DNA from: Pseudomonas canadensis
GTDB lineage: Bacteria > Pseudomonadota > Gammaproteobacteria > Pseudomonadales > Pseudomonadaceae
Length of the DNA stretch: 64,000 nucleotides
Direction: 5' to 3'
Assembly (NCBI RefSeq): GCF_000503215.1
Contig: NZ_AYTD01000013.1
Span: forward strand, 62,001-126,000
Shown here one piece after another: positions 17,186-25,749 of this stretch. Every line of letters begins with the position of its first letter. The stretch's first letter is position 1. Made by a program: the position numbers and the translations under genes. The notes beneath the pieces were generated by a model, which saw only the letters and a list, made by a program, of their open reading frames with translations, ran no database searches and was not told the origin of the DNA.

Positions 17186-18601
17186 AAACGGCCCCAGGTA
17201 ATGCTCATAGCCCTGCTGCAAGCGCGCGACCTGCATCGGGTCGCGTAACTGCGCGAGTGCATAGCTGCGCACGCAGTTGAGCAGGCGGTAACGGGCATTG
17301 CCGGGGCCGGGTTCGAGGGTCAGCAACGAAGTACTCACCAGACGCCCCAGCAGGTAGGCCAAGTCGGCATGTTCCAGCTCGGTACCAGCGACCAGTTCAC
17401 TCAAGGCGGGCAAGGTGACCGCCATCTTGAACAACCCCAATTGCAGGAACAGCCAGCGCTCCGGCAGGCTCAGGCGCTGGTAGCTCCAGTCCAGGGCCGC
17501 GTTCAGGGATTGATGACGTTCCACCGCCGTGCGCCGGCCCCGGCTCAGCACATGCACGCCTTTGCACAGTTGCTGCTGCAATCCACGCACGCCAAGGGCG
17601 TCCACTTGAGCGGCCGCCAGCTCCAGGGCCAGGGGAATGCCATCCAGGCGTCGACAGATGTCACGCAGCGGGGCCAAGTCCTGGGGTCGCAGCACAAAGC
17701 CTTGCTGAGCAGCACGTACTCGGGCGACGAACACTTGCACCGCCGGGTAAGCCATCGCTTCTTCGACACGGCTTAACGCCGATGGCGCAGGCACCGACAG
17801 CCGAGGCACGCGTTGCACCCATTCCCCGGAGACTTGCAGGGCTTCACGACTGCTGACCAGCACACTGACCTGAGGCGCCGCTTCGCGTAGCACGTGCACC
17901 AGGTGACGGCAGGCACCGAGTAGCAGGTCGGCACCGTCGAGCACCAGCAACAACTGGCGGGCCGCCAATTGCCGCCCCAGTTCAGCGGCATTGGCGCAGG
18001 GTTCAAGGTGCAGTACCGAAGCCAGGTGACGCAGCATGCTCATCGGCGCTTCCACCGTGGCCAAATCGACCCACCACACGCCGTCCCGGTAACGCGGCAA
18101 CACCCGCTCAGCCAACGCCAGGGCCAGGCTGCTCTTGCCCACGCCGGCACACCCGGTGAGCGTCATCAGGCGTTGGCCGGACAGGCGTCTCACCAGCACG
18201 CCCAACAGCTCATCACAGCCCATCACCGGACTCAGGCGTGCGGCGAGGTTATGCAGGGGTAACGTGGCCGGCACAACCCCGTGCACGGGGGCGGCGAAAC
18301 AGTAGCCACGCTGTGGGTCGTTGAGAATGAAACGCTGCCCATCAAGGGCGCGACGCAATGCAGCGATGTGCACCCGCAGGTTGTTTTCTTCCACCACGCT
18401 GTTCGGCCACACGCGCTCGATCAAGGTGGCCTTGCTGATGTACTGCCCAGGCGCTTCAAGCAGCACCGTGAGGATATCCAGCGCCCGCCCGCCCAGAGGC
18501 ACCGGCCAGCCTGCCTTGCTGACCAGACGCTGTTGCCGGTGAAAGACATAGGCGCCGAAGCGCACCGTGCCATCAGCGTCAATCGCCTGAGGATTGTTCA
18601 T
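17132..18601 (-). CDS. STAND-family ATPase regulator, short paralogue
   Basis: A 489-aa paralogue of the adjacent convergent gene: winged helix (about residues 10-105; LDILTVLLEAPGQYISKATL), Walker A GCAGVGKSS at 150-158, Walker B LLLVLDGADLL near 210, SSREALQVSGE and LDGIPLALELAAAQ. It ends where the partner begins its long C-terminal repeat domain, so the usual sensor region is missing. The third Walker B partner residue is Gly-Ala rather than Asn-Cys-Glu-His, so hydrolysis may be altered. The last 54 bp overlap the partner gene tail to tail. Confidence 0.85.
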   Translation of the reverse strand: MNNPQAIDADGTVRFGAYVFHRQQRLVSKAGWPVPLGGRALDILTVLLEAPGQYISKATLIERVWPNSVVEENNLRVHIAALRRALDGQRFILNDPQRGYCFAAPVHGVVPATLPLHNLAARLSPVMGCDELLGVLVRRLSGQRLMTLTGCAGVGKSSLALALAERVLPRYRDGVWWVDLATVEAPMSMLRHLASVLHLEPCANAAELGRQLAARQLLLVLDGADLLLGACRHLVHVLREAAPQVSVLVSSREALQVSGEWVQRVPRLSVPAPSALSRVEEAMAYPAVQVFVARVRAAQQGFVLRPQDLAPLRDICRRLDGIPLALELAAAQVDALGVRGLQQQLCKGVHVLSRGRRTAVERHQSLNAALDWSYQRLSLPERWLFLQLGLFKMAVTLPALSELVAGTELEHADLAYLLGRLVSTSLLTLEPGPGNARYRLLNCVRSYALAQLRDPMQVARLQQGYEHYLGPFSGRPLVLQLVEQAAYAD

Positions 18602-18750
18602 CTGTGCAAAAGCGCTGAAACACCCGGCCTTGGGCGTTCGCGCATCCTTTTCCGTGGGCTTGCCGCTATCTTGCCAGTTGGCGATGACAGGACAATGCTG
18701 GCACAGGGAGTGATACGGACATTCGGGTGCGCCAGACGGACATTCTGTCG

Positions 18751-19701
18751 TTAACTGAACTGTTGTCGGTATTGGGTCGGGTTGAGGCCCAGTTTTTCGC
18801 TGAACAGAAAGCGCATGTGCCGCACGCTGCCGAAGCCCGCGTGGAAAGCCACGGTCTTGAGCGGCAAGTCGGTGGTTTCCAGCAATTGCCGGGCGCGGTC
18901 GATGCGCGCGCCCTGCAGGAATGCCATGGGCGTCATCTGCACATCCTTGGCAAACAACCGCGCAAAGTGGCGCGCGCTCATGCCGGCCAGTTCGGACATG
19001 GACTCGATAGTGAACGGTTGATCAAGATGCTCCAGCACATGCTTCTGCACGCGGGTGATCGCCGTTTCCTGAGGCGCCACCGCCGCCGTCATCGGACTGA
19101 ATTGGGCCTGGCCGCCCTGGCGTTTCATCACCACCAGCAACACCTTGGCCACTTCCACGGCGACATGCTTGCCGTGGTCCTGGGCCACTACCGACAGCGC
19201 CAGGTCGATACCGGCGGTGACGCCACCCGAGGTGATCAGGCGCCCGTCCTGCAAATAGATACGGTCGGTTTCCACAACAGCCTTGGGGAACGCCTTGATC
19301 AGCCGCTCCGTGTAGTGCCAGTGAGTGGTCACGCGATGGCCGTCCAACAACCCGGCATGCCCCAGCACAAAGGCGCCGGTGCAAATGGAGCCGAAGCGAC
19401 GCGCCCGTGGCGCTGCCGCCCTGAGCCACGGCAGTAAGGCGGGATGGCATTCGTTGTAGGCACCAGGACCGCCGGGCACCAGCAGCAGGTCGTAGGCATC
19501 CTGGGCCTGGTCCAACAGCAAGTCGGTGTGTACCGCGACACCATTGGAGGCGCGCAACGCGCCGGGCTCCGTGCCGAGGGTAAGGATCTGATAGTGATCC
19601 GCCGCTGGCAGGTAGCGGTTGGCAATGGAAAACACTTCGAGCGGCCCGGCCATGTCGAGCAGGAGGAAGTCCGGAAATAGCGCCATGGCCACGGTTTTCA
19701 T
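18751..19701 (-). CDS. GlxA-type regulator (DJ-1/PfpI domain plus AraC HTH)
   Basis: A 316-aa regulator. The N-terminal DJ-1/PfpI-like glutaminase fold (about residues 1-190) includes LLVPGGPGAYNE and FGSICTGAFVLGHAGLLDG, with a cysteine at the nucleophile-elbow position. The C-terminal AraC domain (about 215-316) has FTIESMSELAGMSARHFARLF and LPLKTVAFHAGFGSVRHMRFLF. The usual length is about 310-330 aa. It is divergent from the pirin gene across 180 bp, which makes pirin a plausible target, though this is inference. No close operon partner on its own strand. Confidence 0.88.
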   Translation of the reverse strand: MKTVAMALFPDFLLLDMAGPLEVFSIANRYLPAADHYQILTLGTEPGALRASNGVAVHTDLLLDQAQDAYDLLLVPGGPGAYNECHPALLPWLRAAAPRARRFGSICTGAFVLGHAGLLDGHRVTTHWHYTERLIKAFPKAVVETDRIYLQDGRLITSGGVTAGIDLALSVVAQDHGKHVAVEVAKVLLVVMKRQGGQAQFSPMTAAVAPQETAITRVQKHVLEHLDQPFTIESMSELAGMSARHFARLFAKDVQMTPMAFLQGARIDRARQLLETTDLPLKTVAFHAGFGSVRHMRFLFSEKLGLNPTQYRQQFS

Positions 19702-19881
19702 AGCGAGAAAAGTCCATCGAGAAGGAATGCGGCCGCCATTATTGCACGTTCAGAACTGTCAACTTGAAGGCGACAGTTATTCAGATTTCAGCTTCTTAAT
19801 GAATCATTCATTAACTATTAACCTTCTTCTCAACGCCGGAGCCCTGCATGCCGCAGCCCGCTCCCACTTGAGGACAAGACC

Positions 19882-20604
19882 ATGCTGACCCTTCGCAAAG
19901 CTTCCGAACGCGGCGCCGCCAATCACGGTTGGTTGAAGTCGTTCCACACCTTCTCGTTCGCCAACTACTGGAACCCGAAAGAACAAGGCTTTTCCGACCT
20001 GCTGGTGATCAACGATGACCGCGTCGCGGCCGGCAAAGGTTTCGGCCAACACCCGCACCGCGACATGGAGATTTTCTCTTATGTGCTGGAAGGCGCGCTG
20101 GAACACAAAGACACCCTGGGCACCGGTTCGGTGATCCGCCCCGGCGATGTGCAACTGATGAGCGCCGGCAGCGGCGTGGCCCACAGCGAGTTCAACCACA
20201 GCCAGACCCGTGGCGTGCACTTCCTGCAGATCTGGATCGTGCCGAATGAAGCCGGCGCCGAACCGCGTTATCAACAGGAGCACTTCAGCGAGGCGCAGAA
20301 ACGTGGGCGCTTGCAGTTGATCATCTCGCCGGACGGCAACGACGGTTCCCTCAGCGTGCGCCAGGACGCACGGGTGTATGCCGGGCTGTTCAGCGGCGAC
20401 GAAGCCGCCACCCTGGACCTGGCGCCGGATCGTCATGTGTACATCCATGTGGCCCGAGGCAGCGTTGAAGTCAACGGCCAGCGCTTGCAGGAAGGCGACG
20501 GCGCCCGCGTGCGGGATGAACGGCAGATCCGCCTGGGCCATGGTGAGGACGCCGAAGTGCTGGTGTTCGATCTGCGCCCGCAAGAGCTGCCGCAGATGCC
20601 ATGA
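19882..20604 (+). CDS. Pirin-family protein (YhhW-like bicupin)
   Basis: A 240-aa cytoplasmic double-cupin protein. Metal-ligand motifs of the N-terminal cupin are visible: GFGQHPHRDMEIFSYVLEGALEHKDT (about residues 55-80, with His-X-His) and MSAGSGVAHSEFN (about 93-105). Escherichia coli YhhW, of this family, has quercetinase activity in vitro; the physiological role is unclear. A GAGGA site precedes the ATG by about 7 bases. Monocistronic, with a perfect 12-bp hairpin just after the stop. Confidence 0.9.
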   Translation: MLTLRKASERGAANHGWLKSFHTFSFANYWNPKEQGFSDLLVINDDRVAAGKGFGQHPHRDMEIFSYVLEGALEHKDTLGTGSVIRPGDVQLMSAGSGVAHSEFNHSQTRGVHFLQIWIVPNEAGAEPRYQQEHFSEAQKRGRLQLIISPDGNDGSLSVRQDARVYAGLFSGDEAATLDLAPDRHVYIHVARGSVEVNGQRLQEGDGARVRDERQIRLGHGEDAEVLVFDLRPQELPQMP

Positions 20605-20612
20605 CCAGGCGT

Positions 20613-20640
20613 GCGATGGCTCGTCGGAACGAGCCATCGC
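20613..20640 (+). terminator. Perfect hairpin after the pirin gene
   Basis: GCGATGGCTCGT and ACGAGCCATCGC form a 12-bp perfect stem with loop CGGA, 9 bp after the pirin stop. There is no T-run, so it may act as an attenuating or stabilising hairpin and not as a classical terminator. Confidence 0.5.
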
Positions 20641-20750
20641 TGGCGTCGATAGTCACCATCAGCCCAATGAAGTTCTCTTAAAAAATGCAACGCGTAACAT
20701 CAAACCCATACCAGCAACAACCCAAACTAAAACACTCGGAGCACACTCTC

Positions 20751-21137
20751 ATGAAACGCCAAATCTTGCTTAGCCTCGCTTTCTCGGTACTCGCTGCAAA
20801 TGCTTTTGCCCATCCTGTCGTCGCTGAAGGCGGTTCGGATCGCCTGATCGAAAGTCGCGTCGCAGAGGGTGGCTCGGACCGCCTGCAAGGTAACCGCGTT
20901 GCCGAAAATGGTTCGGACCGCCTGCTGGAACGCCGTGTTGCCGAAGGTGGCGCTGATCGCCTGCAAGAACGTGGCCTGGCTGAAGGCGGTGCTGATCGCC
21001 TGCAAGAACGTGGTCTGGCCGAAGGCGGTGCTGATCGCCTGCAAGAACGTGGTCTGGCCGAAGGCGGTGCTGATCGCTTGCAAGAACGTGGTCTGGCCGA
21101 AGGTGGTGCTGATCGCCTGCAAGGCAACAACGTTTAA
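20751..21137 (+). CDS. Small secreted protein made of eight 13-residue repeats
   Basis: A 128-aa protein: signal peptide MKRQILLSLAFSVLAANAFA (cut after AFA) and then eight tandem copies of a 13-residue unit, consensus (V/L)AEGGADRLQERG, covering residues 24-128. The AEGGxDRL core is invariant apart from one AENGSDRL. GGAGCACACTCTC precedes the ATG. I recall similar repeat proteins in Pseudomonas carrying the vague label phage infection protein, but I know of no experimental function. The charged, glycine-containing repeat suggests an extended periplasmic or surface chain, perhaps metal binding. A strong terminator follows; it is a single-gene unit. Confidence 0.85.
   Translation: MKRQILLSLAFSVLAANAFAHPVVAEGGSDRLIESRVAEGGSDRLQGNRVAENGSDRLLERRVAEGGADRLQERGLAEGGADRLQERGLAEGGADRLQERGLAEGGADRLQERGLAEGGADRLQGNNV
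20820..21134 (+). repeat. 39-bp coding minisatellite, eight units
   Basis: In-frame 39-bp direct repeats. The last five units are nearly identical at the DNA level (CTGGCCGAAGGCGGTGCTG start), while the first three are more diverged, indicating recent expansion from the 3' side. Confidence 0.9.
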
Positions 21138-21162
21138 TCCCGCACTGCTGGCGGGAACCCCA

Positions 21163-21189
21163 AACCGGCCTGATCAGCCGGTTTTTTTT
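21163..21189 (+). terminator. Rho-independent terminator
   Basis: AACCGGC-CTGATCA-GCCGGTT followed by a run of T, 26 bp after the stop of the repeat-protein gene. Confidence 0.9.
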
Positions 21190-21262
21190 CGCCCTCGATG
21201 AAGTGCGGCTACGCCGATGAACCAAGCCGGGTAGGCAAACGCCGGCACATGAACGTATCTGG

Positions 21263-22051
21263 CTACCAACTTTCTCCCAGCCCCAGCAGGCCCAGAATCT
21301 GGCGTCGCAAGTCCACCAGATAAGGATCGTCCCGGTGTCGGGGGTACGGCCGGTCAATCGTCAGTTGCGCCAGGATGTTCGCCGGACGATCGCTGAACAC
21401 CACCACCCGGTTGGCCAACAGCAAGGCTTCTTCCACATCGTGGGTCACCAGCAAGGCCGTATAGCCCTGGCGCTGCCACAAGTCGATCAGTTCCTTTTGC
21501 ATGGTGATACGGGTCAGGGAGTCGAGTTTGCCCAACGGCTCGTCGAGGATCAGCAGGCGTGGTTGATTGACCAGTGCGCGGGCCAGCGCCACCCGTTGCG
21601 CCATGCCACCGGACAACTGCCGTGGATAAGCGCGAGCGAACTGACTGAGACCGACTTTTTCCAGGGCTTCGTCGACCTTGGCCGAATGAGTCTTGAGTAG
21701 CCCCTGCGCTTCCAGGCCGACGGCGACGTTGTCCCACACGCGGCGCCATGGGTAGAGCGTCGGGTCCTGGAACACCACCACGCGGCTCGGGTCCGGGCCG
21801 GTGATGGCTTCACCGTCCGCCAGCAAACGGCCGGAGTCCGCCGGTTCCAGGCCGGCCACCAAGCGCAGCAAGGTCGACTTGCCGCATCCCGAAGGCCCGA
21901 GCAAGGCCACGAATTCGCCTGGCGCCACAGCCAACGAAACCCGCTCCAATACCGGCAGATGCAGGCCGTCCAGGGCAAAGCCATGGCTCAGGTTTTCTAT
22001 GCTCAGCGCCAAACCTTCCGACGCCGATACTGCGTGTGCCAGGGCTACCAT
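21263..22051 (-). CDS. ABC transporter ATPase, sulfonate/nitrate/taurine type
   Basis: A 262-aa ATPase of the SsuB/TauB/NrtD group. Walker A GPSGCGKST (about residues 53-61), Q-loop FQDPTLYPWRRVWDNV, signature LSGGMAQR, Walker B LLILDEPLGKLD and switch His in LLVTHDVEEA are all intact. Its start overlaps the permease stop by 7 bp, and it is the last gene of a binding protein-permease-ATPase operon. The FMN monooxygenase gene upstream supports organosulfur or similar heteroatom compounds as substrate, but this is inference. Confidence 0.9.
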   Translation of the reverse strand: MVALAHAVSASEGLALSIENLSHGFALDGLHLPVLERVSLAVAPGEFVALLGPSGCGKSTLLRLVAGLEPADSGRLLADGEAITGPDPSRVVVFQDPTLYPWRRVWDNVAVGLEAQGLLKTHSAKVDEALEKVGLSQFARAYPRQLSGGMAQRVALARALVNQPRLLILDEPLGKLDSLTRITMQKELIDLWQRQGYTALLVTHDVEEALLLANRVVVFSDRPANILAQLTIDRPYPRHRDDPYLVDLRRQILGLLGLGESW

Positions 22052-23034
22052 TTCATCGATCCTTTCTGCCAGGCCAACAACCGGTCACGCACCAGGAACA
22101 ACCCGGTGATCAACCCTGAACAAGCGAGCGCCATGATTAGCAAGGCGGCGTACATATTCGCGTAGGCGGCCCAGCCCTGGGCCCATTGCAGGTACCACCC
22201 GATACCGGATTTGACGCCCATCATCTCCGCCACCACCAGCGTCGAAAACGAGGCGCCCAGGCCCATGAAAAGGCCGACAAATACATGCGGCAACGCGGCG
22301 GGAATCGCCACCTTGAAAATCAGAAAAGCTTGCTTGGCGCCGAGGGTGCGGGCCACGTCGTAATAGGCTTTGTCTACACTCGCCACGCCGGACCAGGTAA
22401 GCACCGTGACCGGAAACCAGGTGGCCAGTGCGATCAAAAATACGCTGGCGCTCCAACTGCTCGGAAACAGAAAGAAGCACAGCGGCAACAACGCCGTCGA
22501 CGGCACCGGACCGAGAATGCGCAACACCGGGTGCAACCAGTAGCCGATGCGCGTGGACCATCCGATCGCCACCCCCGCGATAAACCCGGTGATCGCGCCC
22601 AGCGCCACGCCCGAACCCAGCAGCAACGCCGAGTGCCACAGGCTGTCGGCCAGGCGTGGGTAGTCTTCGATATACACGGCCAGCAAGGCCTGGGGCGGCG
22701 CAAAAAACGGCACCGGCAACAGCGCCAGTTTGGCGGTGAGTAGTTCCCAGATACCCAGCAGCACCGGCAAGGCGATCAGCCAGGGACCCGCGTTGCGCAG
22801 GCGCAGGCCCAACCTCGCTATCTTGCGCCCCAGCAGGCTCAATACGATGAACAGCGCCGCGATGCCCACGCACAGATTGGCCAGGCCTTGGGTCATCGGC
22901 CAGTTGCGCGTCGCGTTGGGCCAGTAGCTGATCAGCAGCGCGACGGCCAGCCAGGCCCCCACCACCGCCACGCCCTGCCACCAGACTTTGAACGCCAGGG
23001 ACGGGTTCAGGGTTGCCGCATCAACTGAAGACAT
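22045..23034 (-). CDS. ABC transporter permease, sulfonate/nitrate/taurine type
   Basis: A 329-aa inner-membrane permease with six or more helices and the BPD-type coupling segment DKAYYDVARTLGAKQAFLIFKVAIPAALPHV cut by the family EAA-like motif (about residues 225-250). It is longer than usual SsuC (about 260 aa) because of an extra N-terminal pair of helices. ATG at 23034 (MSSVDAATLN) is preferred; one at 23055 is possible. It overlaps the binding-protein gene by 14 bp. Confidence 0.87.
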   Translation of the reverse strand: MSSVDAATLNPSLAFKVWWQGVAVVGAWLAVALLISYWPNATRNWPMTQGLANLCVGIAALFIVLSLLGRKIARLGLRLRNAGPWLIALPVLLGIWELLTAKLALLPVPFFAPPQALLAVYIEDYPRLADSLWHSALLLGSGVALGAITGFIAGVAIGWSTRIGYWLHPVLRILGPVPSTALLPLCFFLFPSSWSASVFLIALATWFPVTVLTWSGVASVDKAYYDVARTLGAKQAFLIFKVAIPAALPHVFVGLFMGLGASFSTLVVAEMMGVKSGIGWYLQWAQGWAAYANMYAALLIMALACSGLITGLFLVRDRLLAWQKGSMKW

Positions 23035-24079
23035 CGGCGGTGATCTCCTTGGCAAACTCCACCGGGTCGGTGCTCTTGCTGATCACTTCGACGGTTTTCA
23101 AGTCGGTGACGTAGGTGAGGATTTCCTGGGTCAGCGCCGCGCCCACCGCGTGATGGCCGTGGGTGTGGTCGTGGAGGATCGCCTGCACTTCTTCTACCGA
23201 AGTATTCAGCGCATGGGCCTGGAAGCCTTTGGCAACTTCTTCGGGGTGCTGCACGGAATAGTTGTGGGCTTCCAGAATCGCTTGGGTCAAGGCCGCGACC
23301 ACGCGTTTGTCTTCGCGCACCAGTTTGCCGGTGACGCCGACCACGCAGCAGCTGAGGTTGGCGTACTCTTCCACCAGGTTGGTGGACAGTTCGCGGGCCA
23401 CGCCGGATTTGATCAGGCGGTACATGAACGGGTCACTGCCACTCACCGCCTGCACTTCGCCACGCTCGAGGGCCGTGCCGAGCAGGTCGGCCGGGTACAG
23501 CCGCCATTCCACGTCGCGCACCGGGTCCACGCCGTGTTTCTTCAGCAGGATCGAGAAGAAATTGCGGTCCGGACTGGCCATGTCGGTCACGCCGATAGCC
23601 TTGCCCTTGAGGTCTTCGAGTTGGGTCACGCCGCCATTCACCGCACTGAGCAAACGCAGGCAGCCGCCGTGAGTGCCCGCAGTGAGTTTCACATCGAACC
23701 CTTGCTCCAGCGCCTTGAGCCAACGCAGCGCCATGCCCACGCCCGCGTCGGCTTTACCGGTGGCGATGGCCTCCAGCAGTACTTCGGTTGAGTTGCCGAA
23801 GTTGACCAGTTCCACGTCCAGATTGTGCTTGGTGAAAAAGCCTTGGCCGTGGGCGATCACCACTGGCGCCAGGCATACGGCGTTGAGGTTGACTGCCAGC
23901 TTCAGCTTGCGCGGAGCGTCGAGGCGGATGAATTCACCGGTGCCAGCAGGTTCCTGTGAAGTGTTATGGCCGGCGTGTTCATCGGCGGCGAAGCCCAGGC
24001 GTGGCAGCGACAGGCTGGCCAGCGTAATACCGGCCAGCCCCAGCAGGCGGCGGCGGGTTAAGTGATCGAAGTCAGCCAT
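23021..24079 (-). CDS. ABC transporter substrate-binding protein with Tat signal
   Basis: A 352-aa periplasmic binding protein of the NrtA/SsuA class. The N-terminus has a twin-arginine motif (LTRRRLLGLAG) and a hydrophobic stretch, predicting export by Tat. Family segments include LAVNLNAVCLAPVVIAHGQGFF, VELVNFGNSTEVLLEAI and GKAIGVTDMASPDRNFF. A His-rich patch (EVQAILHDHTHGHHAVG) lies near residue 300 and an AADEHAGHN stretch follows the signal; these could bind a metal. ATG at 24079 chosen over TTG at 24085. First gene of the ABC operon, behind a REP element. Confidence 0.87.
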   Translation of the reverse strand: MADFDHLTRRRLLGLAGITLASLSLPRLGFAADEHAGHNTSQEPAGTGEFIRLDAPRKLKLAVNLNAVCLAPVVIAHGQGFFTKHNLDVELVNFGNSTEVLLEAIATGKADAGVGMALRWLKALEQGFDVKLTAGTHGGCLRLLSAVNGGVTQLEDLKGKAIGVTDMASPDRNFFSILLKKHGVDPVRDVEWRLYPADLLGTALERGEVQAVSGSDPFMYRLIKSGVARELSTNLVEEYANLSCCVVGVTGKLVREDKRVVAALTQAILEAHNYSVQHPEEVAKGFQAHALNTSVEEVQAILHDHTHGHHAVGAALTQEILTYVTDLKTVEVISKSTDPVEFAKEITADVFS

Positions 24080-24123
24080 ACACAATATTCCCTATAAATG
24101 AGTGTTCTGGACGGTGTGGCACC

Positions 24124-24214
24124 TGTAGGAGCCGGCTTGCCGGCGATAACATCGGGCCAGTCGACATCACGGCTGACTGATACACCGCTATCGCTGGCAA
24201 GCCAGCTCCTACAG
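24124..24214. repeat. REP palindrome pair
   Basis: TGTAGGAGCCGGCTTGCCGG and a near reverse complement, about 50 bp apart, between the monooxygenase stop and the ABC operon start; the two units may therefore be transcribed or expressed at different levels. Confidence 0.85.
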
Positions 24215-24223
24215 GGACCGAGT

Positions 24224-25555
24224 TCAGGGGTTGAGATCGGCGAGGCCGAGGTGCTCACGCAACGTCGAGCCTTCATACGCCGTGCGAAACAACCCCTTGC
24301 GCTGCAAATGCGGAATCACGCTCTCGACAAACTCGGTGAACGAGCCCGGCAGATACCCCGGTGAAACCACGAACCCATCGCAACCGCCCTGCTCAAACAG
24401 CTCGGCCAACTGATCGGCCACCTGCGCGCCCGTCCCCACCAACTGCGGTACGCGCACGCTGCTGGCGAAGAGGCGCCCGAGTTGTTCCAGGGTGGTTTGC
24501 GGGCCTTGCATCAACAGCTTTTCAGCGGCGGCCGGGTGGATCAGTGGCGACTGGGCGATCTCGGCCAGGGTCGCGGACAGCGGGAATGGCGACAGGTCCA
24601 CATTCAGCTGCGACGCCAGGGTCACCAGCCCCAACTCAGGCCGAGCCAGGGCGTTGTGCTGATCACGTTTGGCGCGAGCTTCAGCTTCGCTCGCGCCAAT
24701 GAACGGCATCACCGCCGTCAGCACCTTGCAGCTGTCAGCCTCACGGCCTTGCTGCACCACCTGCGCACGCACGTCATCGCGAAACGCACGCATGGCCGCC
24801 AAATGCGGGTGAATGGTGAAAATCGCCTCGGCCCACCGCGCGCCAAAGCGCCGGCCCCGCCCGGACGAACCGGCCTGGATCAGCACCGGTCGCCCCTGGG
24901 GCGTGCGCGGAATATTCAACGGGCCTTCGACCCTGAACCACTCACCCTGATGTTGCACCGAACGGATCAACTCGGGGTCCGCCAGCACGCCGCTTTCTCG
25001 GTCCAGCTTCAGCGCGTCCTTGCCCCAGCTGTTCCAGAGCTTCAGCGCGACTTCGACAAACTCATCGGCGCGGTCATAGCGCAGATCGTGTTCCAAGTGC
25101 TTGTCCTTGCCGAACAGACGCCCTTCGCTGTCGTTCATCGAGGTGACGATATTCCAGGCTGCACGGCCCTTGGACAGGTGGTCGAGGGTGGCGAATTCAC
25201 GGGCGATGTGCGCCGGTTCGTAATAGGTGGTGGAACGGGTCGCTCCGAGCCCAAGCTTGGTGGTCTTGCCGACCAGGTAAGAGAGAATCGGCAGCGGGTC
25301 CAACCGCGTAGCGTCCTGGGCACCGTAGCGCAAGGCGAACTCGCGGGAGCCGCCCATTTGATCGCCCACGGCCAGGCGATCGGCGAAGAACAGGAAGTCG
25401 AACAACCCCTCCTCCACCACCTTGGCCACCCGCGCGTAGTACTCGGGGTCAAGGTAATTGCCGACGGTCTCCGGATGACGCCACACGGCGTGGCTGTGCA
25501 CCACCGGCCCACTCAACAGGAACGCGGATAAATGGATCTGGCGGTTTTTGGTCAT
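24224..25555 (-). CDS. NtaA/SnaA/DszA-family FMNH2-dependent monooxygenase
   Basis: A 443-aa bacterial-luciferase-like flavin monooxygenase. Diagnostic segments: EEGLFDFLFFADRLAVGD, LDPLPILSYLVGKTTKLGLGAT, the AREFATLDHLSKGRAAWNIVTS motif (about residues 110-140), and PVLIQAGSSGRGRRFGARWAEAIFT (about 225-250). Members oxidise nitrilotriacetate, sulfone, dimethyl sulfide or similar compounds using reduced FMN from a separate reductase, which is not visible nearby. It lies upstream of the ABC transporter and divergent from the orphan SsuA-like protein, implying scavenging of sulfur or nitrogen from an organic compound. Confidence 0.9.
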   Translation of the reverse strand: MTKNRQIHLSAFLLSGPVVHSHAVWRHPETVGNYLDPEYYARVAKVVEEGLFDFLFFADRLAVGDQMGGSREFALRYGAQDATRLDPLPILSYLVGKTTKLGLGATRSTTYYEPAHIAREFATLDHLSKGRAAWNIVTSMNDSEGRLFGKDKHLEHDLRYDRADEFVEVALKLWNSWGKDALKLDRESGVLADPELIRSVQHQGEWFRVEGPLNIPRTPQGRPVLIQAGSSGRGRRFGARWAEAIFTIHPHLAAMRAFRDDVRAQVVQQGREADSCKVLTAVMPFIGASEAEARAKRDQHNALARPELGLVTLASQLNVDLSPFPLSATLAEIAQSPLIHPAAAEKLLMQGPQTTLEQLGRLFASSVRVPQLVGTGAQVADQLAELFEQGGCDGFVVSPGYLPGSFTEFVESVIPHLQRKGLFRTAYEGSTLREHLGLADLNP

Positions 25556-25614
25556 GGAATATTTTCGCTTAAAAATTCCATTTAATTATATTAATCACGA
25601 ACAACTATGAAAGA

Positions 25615-25632
25615 ACCATATAGTTCTATGGT
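25615..25632. promoter_or_regulatory. Inverted repeat, possible operator
   Basis: ACCATA-TAGTTC-TATGGT, a perfect 6-bp palindrome with 6-bp spacer in the AT-rich 194-bp gap between the divergent monooxygenase and SsuA-like genes. It could bind a regulator of both units; no family can be named. Confidence 0.35.
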
Positions 25633-25749
25633 TATTACCGATGGGTTTGATCTCAAAAAAAGCGCCCTAAGCTAAGACCGAAAGAGTATTTAACGAATAG
25701 TTTTTAGAACTTTAAGCTCGACGCTACTCCGTTCAAGATCGAGCTCGCC

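Noticed and set aside
20820..21134. Regular repeats suggesting a CRISPR array
   Set aside because: The units are directly adjacent 39-bp in-frame repeats with no spacers, and they encode a clean 13-residue protein repeat.
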